From: B46-G9 sp964581175
Lineage (GTDB): Bacteria > Desulfobacterota > DSM-4660 > Desulfatiglandales > Desulfatiglandaceae
NCBI GenBank assembly: GCA_964581175.1
Contig: CAZONI010000010.1
Coordinates: 9,333-73,332, forward strand
Direction of reading: 5' to 3'
Length of the DNA stretch: 64,000 nucleotides
Below, in pieces: positions 1 to 7,624 of the stretch (position 1 is its first letter; each line of letters begins with the position of its first letter). The translations under genes and the position numbers were made by a program. Under the pieces are notes generated by a model. That model saw nothing but the letters and a program-made list of their open reading frames with translations, did not search any database and was not told where the DNA came from.

Positions 1-690
1 CCCGGGCTCATGCTCGAGCAGGCCGTGCGCAGAGAGGCAGCGGCCGCAAAGCAGCGACAGGTCCAGCAGCGCGCCCTGTTCGAGTATCACCTGTACGACA
101 TTAAGCGCCCGCTCACCATCCAGAACAACCAGACCAAGCAGATTCAATTCGTTTCCTGCCACCGGATTCCCGTAAAAAAACGATTTGTCCTGGACAGCAG
201 GAGCAGCTATGCCCGGGATCATGACAACCGGGAGAAAGGAAAGGCGGAGATACAGGTTCGCTTCGTGAATGATCGGAAATCGGGCCTGGGTATTCCCTTG
301 CCTGCCGGTGTCTGCCGGCTGTACAAATCTGATGTAGATCATTCTAAACAGCTCATCGGCGAGGACAGGATAGACCATACCCCGAGGGATGAAGACGTCA
401 CTCTTACGGCAGGGCAGGCCTTCGACGTGGTGGGCGAGCGGGTTAAGACCTCGCAGGAAGTGCTGGGGAAACGCTCCCGAAAGGAGAGCTGGCGCGTTGA
501 AGTCAAGAACCACAAGCAGGAAAAGGTATCGGTCCATATCCTGGAAAGACTGAATCCGTGGGGTGAATCAGAGATCGTAAGTGAGAGCCGGCCCCATTCC
601 CGAAAAACAGCTGATACCATCGAATACCTGGTGGAGGTCCCCGAAGGCGGAAAGGCTGAAGTCACCTACACGGTCATCTATCGCTGGTAA
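1..690 (+). CDS. DUF4139 domain protein, C-terminal part (cut by window edge)
   Basis: The frame is open to the left edge, so the N-terminus lies outside the window. The visible 229 residues are a beta-rich, charged domain ending in a typical DUF4139 tail (IEYLVEVPEGGKAEVTYTV then a Tyr-Arg-Trp end). Proteins of this type usually carry a coiled-coil N-terminal half and a C-terminal DUF4139 domain and are often exported, but their biochemical role is not established. The first visible residues (EQAVRREAAAAKQRQVQQRALFE in outline) look like the end of a helical segment. Family call is from recalled sequence character, not a search. Gene density around it is normal; the next gene is on the opposite strand. 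Confidence 0.7.
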   Translation, partial: PGLMLEQAVRREAAAAKQRQVQQRALFEYHLYDIKRPLTIQNNQTKQIQFVSCHRIPVKKRFVLDSRSSYARDHDNREKGKAEIQVRFVNDRKSGLGIPLPAGVCRLYKSDVDHSKQLIGEDRIDHTPRDEDVTLTAGQAFDVVGERVKTSQEVLGKRSRKESWRVEVKNHKQEKVSVHILERLNPWGESEIVSESRPHSRKTADTIEYLVEVPEGGKAEVTYTVIYRW

Positions 691-700
691 GGAAACCCGG

Positions 701-853
701 TCAGGCGTAAATCTCCCTCACCGCGTCCGCAAACCAGGGAGGTCTCTGGAAAAGGACATAGATGAGGATCATCCCCACAATGGGAATCGGGATAAGCACA
801 TCCACGATGCACAGGGCTATGAGTCCTATGAGGCATTTTGTCTTCAAGGTCAT
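701..853 (-). CDS. Small single-span membrane protein (50 aa)
   Basis: A 50-codon frame starting ATG at 853 behind a good ribosome site (AAGGAG, 8 bases upstream) and ending TGA at 701. The N-terminus is Met-Thr-Leu-Lys-Thr-Lys, followed by about 28 hydrophobic residues (IGLIALCIVDVLIPIPIVG...) that fit one membrane span, then FQRPPWFADAVREIYA. The charge pattern suggests N-terminus inside. It lies 11 bases downstream of the M48 protease gene on the same strand and is probably cotranscribed with it. I do not recognise a named family; a role as a partner of the protease is only a guess from position. Confidence 0.6.
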   Translation of the reverse strand: MTLKTKCLIGLIALCIVDVLIPIPIVGMILIYVLFQRPPWFADAVREIYA

Positions 854-864
854 GGGAGATCTCC

Positions 865-2106
865 TTATTTCAGCGGTGCATTGAGCGCGTCTACCCGCTC
901 CAATACCGGGGGATGCGAATAGTTCAGGAACACGTAAAAGGGGTGGGGAAGAAGATTCGACAGGTTATGAACAGACAGTTTTTTCAGGGCGGTCGCGAAT
1001 GACCCGGGGTCCCCCGTGGTTTCAACGGCGAAACGATCTGCCGCTCTTTCGTTTCTTCGAGACCACCCTTTCATGAATATCCCCGCCAACAGGTCCAGCG
1101 GCGAATACAGGATCGCGAAGAAAACCAGCCCGCCATAGACAGAGGCCCTGCTCACATAGAAGGCATCAAAGAGACCCTGGTACGAAATGAACAGGGAAAA
1201 GAGGAACAGCATGAGGCCGGTCTGGAGGACCCCCAGGAGGATCATCTTCAGGATGTGCTTCTTCTTGTAATGCCCCATTTCATGTGCCAGGACCCCCACA
1301 AGCTCCTGAACGGAATGCCGCTCCACCAGGGTGTCAAACAGGACAATGCGCCGGTGTTTTCCGAATCCGGTGAAAAAGGCATTGGACTTGCCGGAGCGCT
1401 TCGAACCATCCATGACGTAAATATTTTCCAGGGGGAAATCAATGGACCGGGCATAGTCGAGGATCGCGGACCGGAGTTCGCCCGGGTCGAGCGGGGTGAA
1501 CTTGTTGAAAAGGGGCATAATCCAGGTGGGAGCTATAAATGTGACTCCCAGCATAAAAAGCGTCACCACGACCCAGCAATAGATCCATGCTGACGCTCCG
1601 GCGTATTGGAAAAAGGCCAGAATACCCGAAACAAGAGGCACCCCGAGCACGATGGCCAGGAGTATCCCTTTCAGCATATCCAGAAAGAACACCCGCCAGG
1701 TGGTCCTGTTGAATCCGAATCTCTCCTCAATAACAAATGTCCCGTAGATTCTGAAGGGCAGAGAAACAACCTCCTTGAGTACGGCAAGGGCGCCGATGAA
1801 CAGGAGCCCCGTCAGGACAGGTCCCCGGTGAAAGGAGCGCGCCCACTGGTCAAGGAGCGGAAATCCCTTCCCGAACCAGAAGAGGAGGAGCACAAAGAGA
1901 TCGAAGCCGGATGAAATCCACCCGAACCGGGTATTTGCCCGCAGGTACTCCTGTGATTTTTCATAGCGGTCTTCATCGTAGATCCCTTTGAAGGTGGCCG
2001 GGAGTTCATCACGAAGTACCCGCAGGTTCAGGATATCGGCGAATGTGTGCAGGAAAAAGTCCGCAAAAAGGGCTATCAGGATAATGACGGTAATGGCATT
2101 GCGCAT
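865..2106 (-). CDS. M48 family zinc metalloprotease (Ste24/CAAX-protease type)
   Basis: 413 residues with the layout of Ste24-type integral membrane proteases. An N-terminal span is followed by a DELPATFKGIYDEDRYEKSQ segment typical of the family's first cytosolic region. Several further spans follow, then the zinc site HEMGH near residue 277 in VLAHEMGHYKKKH, and a distal ERAADRFA segment near residue 360 that supplies the third zinc ligand in this family. Length matches the family. In eukaryotes Ste24 cleaves prenylated peptides; bacterial members probably act in membrane-protein quality control. No prenylated substrate is implied here. ATG start at 2106. The small membrane protein gene follows directly downstream. 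Confidence 0.9.
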   Translation of the reverse strand: MRNAITVIILIALFADFFLHTFADILNLRVLRDELPATFKGIYDEDRYEKSQEYLRANTRFGWISSGFDLFVLLLFWFGKGFPLLDQWARSFHRGPVLTGLLFIGALAVLKEVVSLPFRIYGTFVIEERFGFNRTTWRVFFLDMLKGILLAIVLGVPLVSGILAFFQYAGASAWIYCWVVVTLFMLGVTFIAPTWIMPLFNKFTPLDPGELRSAILDYARSIDFPLENIYVMDGSKRSGKSNAFFTGFGKHRRIVLFDTLVERHSVQELVGVLAHEMGHYKKKHILKMILLGVLQTGLMLFLFSLFISYQGLFDAFYVSRASVYGGLVFFAILYSPLDLLAGIFMKGWSRRNERAADRFAVETTGDPGSFATALKKLSVHNLSNLLPHPFYVFLNYSHPPVLERVDALNAPLK

Positions 2107-2199
2107 ATTCTGTACAATCTCCTAATCACATTCTACTATGACTCGCGCCCGCGGGCAAGCGCGGCCGAGCTGAAAGGGCCCGGATGATGGACCTGTCGC

Positions 2200-2216
2200 T
2201 GGCACCTATCTTGCAT
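2200..2216 (+). promoter_or_regulatory. Sigma-54 (-24/-12) promoter
   Basis: TGGCAC-CTATC-TTGCAT matches the RpoN consensus TGGCAC-N5-TTGCW exactly. Predicted transcription start is about 2228, 46 bases before the ATG at 2274 of the HDOD gene. It sits inside the longer open frame beginning at 2184, which argues that the real protein starts at 2274. Confidence 0.75.
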
Positions 2217-2273
2217 TGTCTAAGAAGCACATTTCACGTACCCCATATCAGGGAAGAGAGGAAGATCAGCACG

Positions 2274-3467
2274 ATGGAAACAACCACCGCCAAGCTCCTG
2301 GATCAGCTGGAATCAGGCAGAGGTCTTCCTGTTCTCTCTCCGGTCGCAATCCAATTGGTGGAACTGGCATCTGATGACAGTTCATCGGCCCAGGACCTCG
2401 TCAACCTTATTGAAAAGGACCCTTCCCTGGTGTCGCGCCTCCTTAAACTGGCAAACAATGTCTTCTACCACGCTTCCGTACCCATTTCCACCCCCACCCA
2501 GGCGGTCATAAGGGTGGGCTTTGATCGTCTCAGGGTCATGGCCCTCTCCATTTCCCTGCGGGATACCTTTCCCATGGGCAAAGTCGGCCCCCTGGATTAT
2601 GAGAAATTCTGGAGGACGTCGCTCTACCGTGCCTTCATATGCAAGTCGCTCGCGGCATCCCTGGAATACGTCCATCCCGAAGAGGCATTCGTCGCAGGAC
2701 TCCTCATGGAAATCGGCATGCTCCTTTTCTTTGAAATGTTCATCAAGGATAAAGATGAAGAGGTGACCCTGAAACTGGACCCTCTCCAGGACCTGCTCGC
2801 TTGGGAGCGCAAAAACTTCGACGTGGACCACAGGCAGATGGGGCGTGCAGCCCTTGCTTACTGGAGATTCCCTGCACCCATCATCGAATGCCAGGGAAAT
2901 CCGTCTGCCGGCGCGCGGGAGAGAACTTCATCCGGACTCTGCAAAATCTGTGAGCTCGCCGCAAGCTGGGCACAGATTCTCATTGCGGGATCTTCAGGGT
3001 TTCATGTCATTTTCGAACAGGCCGAGCAGGAACTGGACCTGGGACAGGAGGTCGTAAACGAGATCCTGCTGCAGGCATTCACGCAGGTGGATGAGGTGGC
3101 CGCACAGTTCCAGCTGGAATCGAAAAGGGAAAAGGACCTGCTTTTGCTCATGGAAATGGCGAACAGGACCCTGAGCCGGATCTCCGAACGCATCTCGGCA
3201 ACCACTTTTTCCTCTGCCGGAGAACATCTTCCATCTCTTGCCTCCGTTCCCCGGGAAGACCGCGCCATACAGTATACACTCCAGGCCGTTGCCCACGAGA
3301 TCCGAAATCCCCTGACGGCCGTGGGCGGGTTCGCGCGGAAACTGGCGGAAGCCCTTGATCCCCTTTCAGAGGGGGGAAAATACGCGCACTTCATTGTCAG
3401 CGAGGCGGAGCGGCTTGAAAAGGTTCTTGCCGAGGTAACAAAAGCGTCCGACGTTCAGGAATCGTAA
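2274..3467 (+). CDS. HDOD domain protein with a histidine-kinase dimerisation domain and no ATPase domain
   Basis: 397 residues from the ATG at 2274 (upstream GAGAGGA). Residues about 10-210 form an HDOD domain (start LDQLESGRGLPVLSPVAIQL, then LVNLIEKDPSLVSRLLKLAN and VGFDRLRVMALS). A variable region follows, and residues about 330-390 are a HisKA helix pair with the phospho-acceptor H-box AHEIRNPLTAVGGFARKLAE. The protein ends there: no HATPase_c N, G1 or G2 boxes exist. It could be phosphorylated or bound by another kinase, or use HisKA only for dimerisation. The start at 2184 would put the coding region upstream of the sigma-54 promoter, so it is rejected. Regulation by RpoN is inferred from the promoter motif. 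Confidence 0.85.
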   Translation: METTTAKLLDQLESGRGLPVLSPVAIQLVELASDDSSSAQDLVNLIEKDPSLVSRLLKLANNVFYHASVPISTPTQAVIRVGFDRLRVMALSISLRDTFPMGKVGPLDYEKFWRTSLYRAFICKSLAASLEYVHPEEAFVAGLLMEIGMLLFFEMFIKDKDEEVTLKLDPLQDLLAWERKNFDVDHRQMGRAALAYWRFPAPIIECQGNPSAGARERTSSGLCKICELAASWAQILIAGSSGFHVIFEQAEQELDLGQEVVNEILLQAFTQVDEVAAQFQLESKREKDLLLLMEMANRTLSRISERISATTFSSAGEHLPSLASVPREDRAIQYTLQAVAHEIRNPLTAVGGFARKLAEALDPLSEGGKYAHFIVSEAERLEKVLAEVTKASDVQES

Positions 3468-3489
3468 CCGCCGATTTGCCGCAGGGGAG

Positions 3490-4482
3490 CTAATTTTCTG
3501 TAATGGTCTCCTTGATCTTATGGCCGAAATGCCGGCCGGCTTCTTCCACATATCCCAGTATCCTGTCTCCAGGTCTGAGCTGAACCACTGAAATCGGTTC
3601 TCCTTTCTGCCCCACCAGGCGGATAGTTTCTGCATTTTGAACGATAGTGTGCACCGGCCCGGTTGGAGCCGTGGCCTGGATCAGGAGAAGGGGCCTCCGC
3701 TCGATCTTCACCCTTCCCACCACAAGGGGCGCAGTTTCCCCTTCAGAATTGACGCCCAGCACAGAATCACCCGCCTGCAGCTCGGACAGATACCGCGTCT
3801 TTTCTCCCGGTGCCATGACATAGGCATGAACAGGTCCCGCGTTTACCCGGAAGGGCCTGGGGGCCACATACGGATTTTCGATGCTCTCCGAGTGGATCAG
3901 GAATAAACCCCGGCTGCTGTTCCCCACCAGCAGCCCCTCCCCCTGCTTCATCATGGTGCAGGTATCCACGCATACCCGGTCGCCCATCCCTGCGGAACGG
4001 ACGGCACAGATTTCCAGTTCGATCAGGTCGAGCTTTTCCCGGTTGTTCCTGATATTCACTATGATCTCCAGCACCTGCACGGGATCTTGATTCCTGATGA
4101 CCACGCCGTCCACCCCCTTTTCCAGGATTCCGACAGCGGTTCCGGCCTCGTCGAGGTTCTCGACTTCCACAAAGATATTGCCCGTCCTCGCCAGGAGATT
4201 TTCCAGAGAAATGATGGTCCAGTCGCCGGTTCTCACCACGACTTTCTTCTCTTTGCTCAGTTCGACGATCTTTTCTTCATCTTCAGCAGATTGGATTTCC
4301 ATCCGGACCACCTCTTTGCCCCACCTGAAATCGCCCTTCTCGGAAACGATCTTTATCAACCCGAGTTCCCTGACGCTTTCCTCTTTTCCGACCGGCACAA
4401 CCACCGCATCGGCCCCTCCCTCCAGGGCAGCAGTGACCAGTTCTTTTTTCCATGGATCTGCGTTGACCCATACTTCTTTCAT
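3490..4482 (-). CDS. aroB': 3-dehydroquinate synthase II (archaeal type)
   Basis: 330 residues matching the archaeal-type dehydroquinate synthase, which makes 3-dehydroquinate from 2-amino-3,7-dideoxy-D-threo-hept-6-ulosonate by oxidative deamination and cyclisation with NAD. Recognised from the start MKEVWVNADPWKKELVTAA, the mid-region VGDRVCVDTCTMMKQGEGLLVGNSSRG-like block and the AYVMAPGEKTRYLSELQAGD segment. It is unrelated to bacterial AroB. ATG at 4482 overlaps the tyrA stop (ATGA) and has a strong ribosome site (AAGGAGG), so it is translationally coupled. It is the last gene of the leftward aromatic operon and supplies the step after AroA'. Transcription should depend on the two Tyr/Phe attenuators upstream. 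Confidence 0.9.
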   Translation of the reverse strand: MKEVWVNADPWKKELVTAALEGGADAVVVPVGKEESVRELGLIKIVSEKGDFRWGKEVVRMEIQSAEDEEKIVELSKEKKVVVRTGDWTIISLENLLARTGNIFVEVENLDEAGTAVGILEKGVDGVVIRNQDPVQVLEIIVNIRNNREKLDLIELEICAVRSAGMGDRVCVDTCTMMKQGEGLLVGNSSRGLFLIHSESIENPYVAPRPFRVNAGPVHAYVMAPGEKTRYLSELQAGDSVLGVNSEGETAPLVVGRVKIERRPLLLIQATAPTGPVHTIVQNAETIRLVGQKGEPISVVQLRPGDRILGYVEEAGRHFGHKIKETITEN

Positions 4483-5582
4483 GATTCTCTTTCCTCCTTG
4501 CCGAAAAAACCGTTGAGCGATTCCAGGAGTTCTTCAAATGCCCTCTGGTCTCCATGGCTGCAGATCCGCTTCAGCCGCGAGCATGATGCCAGGTAGGTTT
4601 CAATGAAATCGCCGGTGAAAGGGTTGTCCATGAGAAGAGAGCCGAAAAGCCCGGGCGGCTGGTCCAGCATGGCGCTGATGCGGTCCAGACGCTTCCTGAA
4701 TGTACCGGTGGAGCACTGAAAGAGCTCGTTCATGCCATAACCGGAATCTTTTATGCAGAGGGCCAGAGCCAGGGTGCTGAAATGGTTTACCCCCTGGATG
4801 AGTCCCATCATCCGGTCATGGGCTTCCGGCTCAAGAGAGACAACCCTGATTCCGCTCTTTCGAAAAATGCCGGTGATCCAGGCCCGCCCTTCCTGTCCTC
4901 TCCCGGGACACACGACTATCCCCATATCCGTGCTCTCGGATGCAGGCCCGAAAAGGGGATGGAGCCCTACCACCTGGGACCGGGAATACCTGAGCATGGC
5001 CTCCACGGGCGCCTTTTTGATGGAGGTGAGGTCCATGAGAAGCCCGTCTCGTGGGACCAGGGGGCCGATATCCCGAATGACCTGAAAAGTTGCCGCGATA
5101 GGAACAGAGACAACGATGGTCCTGCATTGCCGGACCATGTCCCGGGAAGAGAGCCGCGTGCTCTGTCCCGCGCACACCACCTCCAGACCGTGCTCTTCCA
5201 GCAGCCCGGCAAACCACGCACCCATCCTGCCTTTGCCCCCGATGATGCCCACCTTTGAAAAGCTCCCTTGGGGCCCCAGGTATGCGAAGGGTCCGGTTTG
5301 CTGCACGCTGCGCGCTGCCGAGATAATCTCGCTGAAAATGCTTCGTACGGAATCAGGGCTGAGTGGTCCCTGGTTGCCGGAGATCAACCGCCGGAGGACC
5401 TCCTGCTCACGTGCAGGGTCGAATATCTCGATGCCGAGACTTCTTTTCCATCTCCCGATTTCAGAGGCTACTTCCTGCCGTTCAGAGAGGAGAGACAGGA
5501 TACGGCCGTCTATCCCGTCGATATCATCCCTGAGCTTTTCAAGCGGCGATAAGTCTCTCACGCCAAATGCCTGCTGATTCAT
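4479..5582 (-). CDS. tyrA: Chorismate mutase / prephenate dehydrogenase (T-protein) with a dehydratase-like linker
   Basis: 367 residues from ATG 5582 (GGAGGG, 4 bases away); the GTG 12 bases upstream overlaps this ribosome site and is less likely. Residues about 17-95 are an AroQ chorismate mutase (LRDDIDGIDGRILSLLSERQ). Residues about 110-365 are a TyrA dehydrogenase: Rossmann motif GGKGRMG at 115-121, IVVSVPI and VVGLHPLFGPAS. Between them at 98-109 is PFAYLGPQGSFS, which is the normal first strand of prephenate dehydratase (PheA), not of TyrA. The protein therefore looks like a PheA-type mutase head plus dehydratase stub joined to a TyrA body. It converts chorismate to prephenate and then to 4-hydroxyphenylpyruvate for tyrosine. 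It overlaps aroA' by 44 bases and aroB' by 4. Confidence 0.9.
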   Translation of the reverse strand: MNQQAFGVRDLSPLEKLRDDIDGIDGRILSLLSERQEVASEIGRWKRSLGIEIFDPAREQEVLRRLISGNQGPLSPDSVRSIFSEIISAARSVQQTGPFAYLGPQGSFSKVGIIGGKGRMGAWFAGLLEEHGLEVVCAGQSTRLSSRDMVRQCRTIVVSVPIAATFQVIRDIGPLVPRDGLLMDLTSIKKAPVEAMLRYSRSQVVGLHPLFGPASESTDMGIVVCPGRGQEGRAWITGIFRKSGIRVVSLEPEAHDRMMGLIQGVNHFSTLALALCIKDSGYGMNELFQCSTGTFRKRLDRISAMLDQPPGLFGSLLMDNPFTGDFIETYLASCSRLKRICSHGDQRAFEELLESLNGFFGKEERES

Positions 5583-6390
5583 GATTCCCTCCACAGTTGC
5601 GGTTAATTACATCAAGGGCCTCTTCCACGCTCGCCCCCTGATGGACGATCATAGCGAGGGCGGCCACCATGCTACTCGGGTCCCTGTGCTGGAAGACGTT
5701 CCGCCCGATGGAAGTCCCTGCTGCGCCTGCCTCCATTGCCCCCTTGACCATCTCCAATACCGCCCGGTCGGATTCCATCTTGGGTCCCCCTGCGATGATC
5801 ACCGGGATGTGGCAGCCGTCCACCACCTTCATAAATGACTCCGGGTCCCCGGTGTAGGATACCTTGACCACATCGGCCCCAAGTTCAGCGCCCAGCCTGG
5901 CGGCATGCCCGATGGCTTCAGGATCATATTCATCCCTGATCTTCTCACCCCTTGGGTAGATCATGGCGAGGAGCGGGATGCCCCATTCTCCTGCCGTCTC
6001 CGCAGTACGAGCCAGGTCGGCAAGCATCTCCTTTTCATGTCCGTTTCCGATGTTCACGTGGACCGATACGCCGTCCGCCCCGAGCTTTATGGCCTCCTCC
6101 ACCGTGCACACCAGGGTCTTTGCGTTCGGCTCGGGTGAGAGGGACGTGCTCCCGGAGAGGTGCACAATCAATCCCATGTCCGGGCCGCTCTTTCTATGCC
6201 CCCGCGCCACCACCCCTTTGTGCACCACGACGGCATTGGCCCCGCCGTTAGCCACCTGGGTCATGGCCTCTTTCATGTTGGTAATGCCCATGATGGGCCC
6301 AACGCTGACCCCGTGGTCCATGGGAACGATAACCGCCTTCCCTGTCTCGCGGCTGATGATCCTTTCCAGCCTGATGTCTTTCCCTATCAT
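5539..6390 (-). CDS. aroA': 2-amino-3,7-dideoxy-D-threo-hept-6-ulosonate synthase (archaeal-type AroA')
   Basis: 283 residues, DhnA/class I aldolase fold. The enzyme condenses 6-deoxy-5-ketofructose 1-phosphate with aspartate semialdehyde, replacing DAHP synthase. The residues matching the catalytic set described for M. jannaschii MJ0400 (Asp33, Tyr153, Lys184) are all present with a constant offset of 8: Asp25 in VPMDHG, Tyr145 in MIYPRG and Lys176 in VVKVSYTG. Phosphate-binding glycines IIAGGPK and SIGRNVFQH follow. ATG 6390 has a strong site (AAAAGGAGGAG). The open frame continues upstream without a stop to 7089; the extension is not used, except possibly for a leader at 6636. An attenuator at 6490-6530 precedes it. 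Confidence 0.92.
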   Translation of the reverse strand: MIGKDIRLERIISRETGKAVIVPMDHGVSVGPIMGITNMKEAMTQVANGGANAVVVHKGVVARGHRKSGPDMGLIVHLSGSTSLSPEPNAKTLVCTVEEAIKLGADGVSVHVNIGNGHEKEMLADLARTAETAGEWGIPLLAMIYPRGEKIRDEYDPEAIGHAARLGAELGADVVKVSYTGDPESFMKVVDGCHIPVIIAGGPKMESDRAVLEMVKGAMEAGAAGTSIGRNVFQHRDPSSMVAALAMIVHQGASVEEALDVINRNCGGNHESAGIWRERLIAA

Positions 6391-6489
6391 GTTACTGCTC
6401 CTCCTTTTTCCCGAAAAACCGTCCCTCCATCTTTCTCTTATCTCTCCCGTAATACACGTCCCGAAGATGCGCTCGGGACAAACGGACAC

Positions 6490-6530
6490 AAAAAAAGGCC
6501 ACGGGCTCTCTGGATCCGCCCGTGACCTTT
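6490..6530 (-). terminator. Attenuator 2: terminator hairpin in front of aroA'
   Basis: Read on the minus strand, GGTCACGGGC (6527-6518) pairs with GCCCGTGGCC (6506-6497), ten pairs with one G-U, followed by seven T (6496-6490). An alternative antiterminator exists. The segment at 6561-6547 (CCGCCCGGAGACCTT) can pair with 6529-6516 (AAGGTCACGGGCGG) as 7+6 pairs around a small bulge, which removes the 5' arm of the terminator. The Tyr/Phe codon run at about 6600-6568 lies just upstream of that segment, as expected for ribosome-stall attenuation. Confidence 0.8.
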
Positions 6531-6564
6531 TAATACACCCCTGCACAAGGTCTCCGGGCGGGCC

Positions 6565-6636
6565 CCTAAAATAATAGAAGCCGAAATAAGGAGAATATGA
6601 ATCCTGCCTTGTTTTTCCGGGCCCGGAAATTGTCAT
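6565..6636 (-). CDS. Second Tyr/Phe-rich leader frame (no stop codon)
   Basis: ATG at 6636 lies 20 bases after the stop of the preceding gene, behind AAGGAA. The frame reads MTISGPGKTRQD and then SYSPYFGFYYFR, seven aromatic residues in eleven. It sits directly before the antiterminator/terminator pair described at 6490-6530. Unlike a classical leader there is no in-frame stop. The frame runs through the terminator and, after 82 codons, joins aroA' in frame. The coordinates cover only the 24 codons up to the aromatic run. A TAG is present in the frame reached by a one-base back-slip just after the Phe codon. Confidence 0.6.
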
Positions 6637-6656
6637 GGTGTCTTTTCCTTCCCTCC

Positions 6657-7481
6657 CTACCAGATAGGAGTATCGGTGCTGAAAATGGGGCTGGCGATTG
6701 CCTTTTCCTCGAGGATCTTCATGGCCGTTGAGACCGGCACATCCTTGTGGACGATATCGCTTATGGCGTTGACCATGTTCCCCGGCTTCTTGTATTGAAA
6801 AACATTCCTGCCCATGGAGACGCCGTACGCCCCTGCATGCATGACCGCCTGGACCATGTCGAGCACCTCCCTCTCCTTGGGCTTCTTTTCCCCGCCTATG
6901 GCAATCAGCGGGACCGGGCACACTGCCACCACCTCCCTGAAGCTCTCCTCTGAACCAGAGTATGGGACCCGGACCACGTCGGCCCCTAGTTCCGCGCCGA
7001 TGCGGGCGGCCCGCATGAGATGCTTGACCCCGTCTTTCTTGTCCTTCTCCTGATCCGGCCGCATCAGGGCAAAAAGAGGCATGCCCCATCTGACGGCATC
7101 CCGGGACACCTCGCCCAGGAGCTTGAGCATGACCCTTTCATCCTGGCCCCCGATCTCTATCCTCACTGAAACCGCATCGGCACCCATGACAACGGCTTCT
7201 TCCACGTCTGTGACGAGGGCCTGCTTCTCGTCCTTGTCGGTGGCGGTCAGGTGAATGATAAGGCCGATATCCTCTCCTGCCCTGCGGTGGGCGGCGGCCA
7301 CTATCCCTTTATGGAGGATCACCGCGTTGGCCCCGGCCAGGGCCATGGTATCCACACTGTTCTTGATATCGCGGATCCCCTTGATGGGACCCATCCCTAC
7401 CCCATGGATCAAGGGCACCATCACTACCTTCCTGGTGTTTCGATCCATCACCCGTTCCATACGAATCTGTTTGCCGAGCAT
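6657..7481 (-). CDS. DhnA/AroA'-family paralogue lacking the catalytic residues
   Basis: 274 residues, alignable almost without gaps to the adjacent AroA' (MLGKQIRMERVMDRNTRKVV against MIGKDIRLERIISRETGKAV). All three residues matching the family's catalytic set are changed: Asp25 to Ile (VPLIHG), Tyr145 to Arg141 (LMRPDQ) and the Schiff-base Lys176 to Arg171 (VVRVPYSG). The phosphate-binding region remains recognisable (IAIGGEKK, SMGRNVFQYKK). It should not work as a Schiff-base aldolase. It may be a regulatory or heteromeric partner, a binding protein, or an enzyme with other chemistry. It is the first gene behind the Tyr/Phe promoter and attenuator 1. ATG 7481 has GGAGGAG 7 bases upstream. 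Confidence 0.88.
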   Translation of the reverse strand: MLGKQIRMERVMDRNTRKVVMVPLIHGVGMGPIKGIRDIKNSVDTMALAGANAVILHKGIVAAAHRRAGEDIGLIIHLTATDKDEKQALVTDVEEAVVMGADAVSVRIEIGGQDERVMLKLLGEVSRDAVRWGMPLFALMRPDQEKDKKDGVKHLMRAARIGAELGADVVRVPYSGSEESFREVVAVCPVPLIAIGGEKKPKEREVLDMVQAVMHAGAYGVSMGRNVFQYKKPGNMVNAISDIVHKDVPVSTAMKILEEKAIASPIFSTDTPIW

Positions 7482-7567
7482 TATTTTCTCCTCCTTTCAG
7501 ATTATCAGCAAGGCCCTTTGCAGGGCCCTTTAACACGCACCCGGGTGCGGCCTGCCGGGCGCACAAT

Positions 7568-7604
7568 AAAAAAAAAGCCGTGGGCTTTGTCTGCCCACGG
7601 CCTT
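7568..7604 (-). terminator. Attenuator 1: terminator in the leftward Tyr/Phe leader
   Basis: On the minus strand GCCGTGGGC (7601-7593) and GCCCACGGC (7585-7577) form a nine-pair stem with a seven-base loop, followed by nine T (7576-7568). It stands between the leader peptide gene and the first structural gene, so it must be read through. Segment 7641-7632 (GTCTGTCCGC), inside the end of the leader peptide gene, can pair over ten positions (two G-U) with 7598-7589 (GTGGGCAGAC), forming an antiterminator that breaks the terminator stem. Confidence 0.85.
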
Positions 7605-7624
7605 TGAAATCGAAAAAATTTACA

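Noticed and set aside
2184..2273. Earlier start for the HDOD protein
   Set aside because: The sigma-54 promoter lies within it, so it cannot be on the transcript.
5539..7089. 516-codon open frame on the minus strand
   Set aside because: Only the part from ATG 6390 is AroA'. The upstream part lies on the antisense of another frame of the paralogue gene and across two hairpins; AAAAGGAGGAG fixes the start at 6390. The Tyr/Phe-rich stretch at 6636 is treated as a leader.
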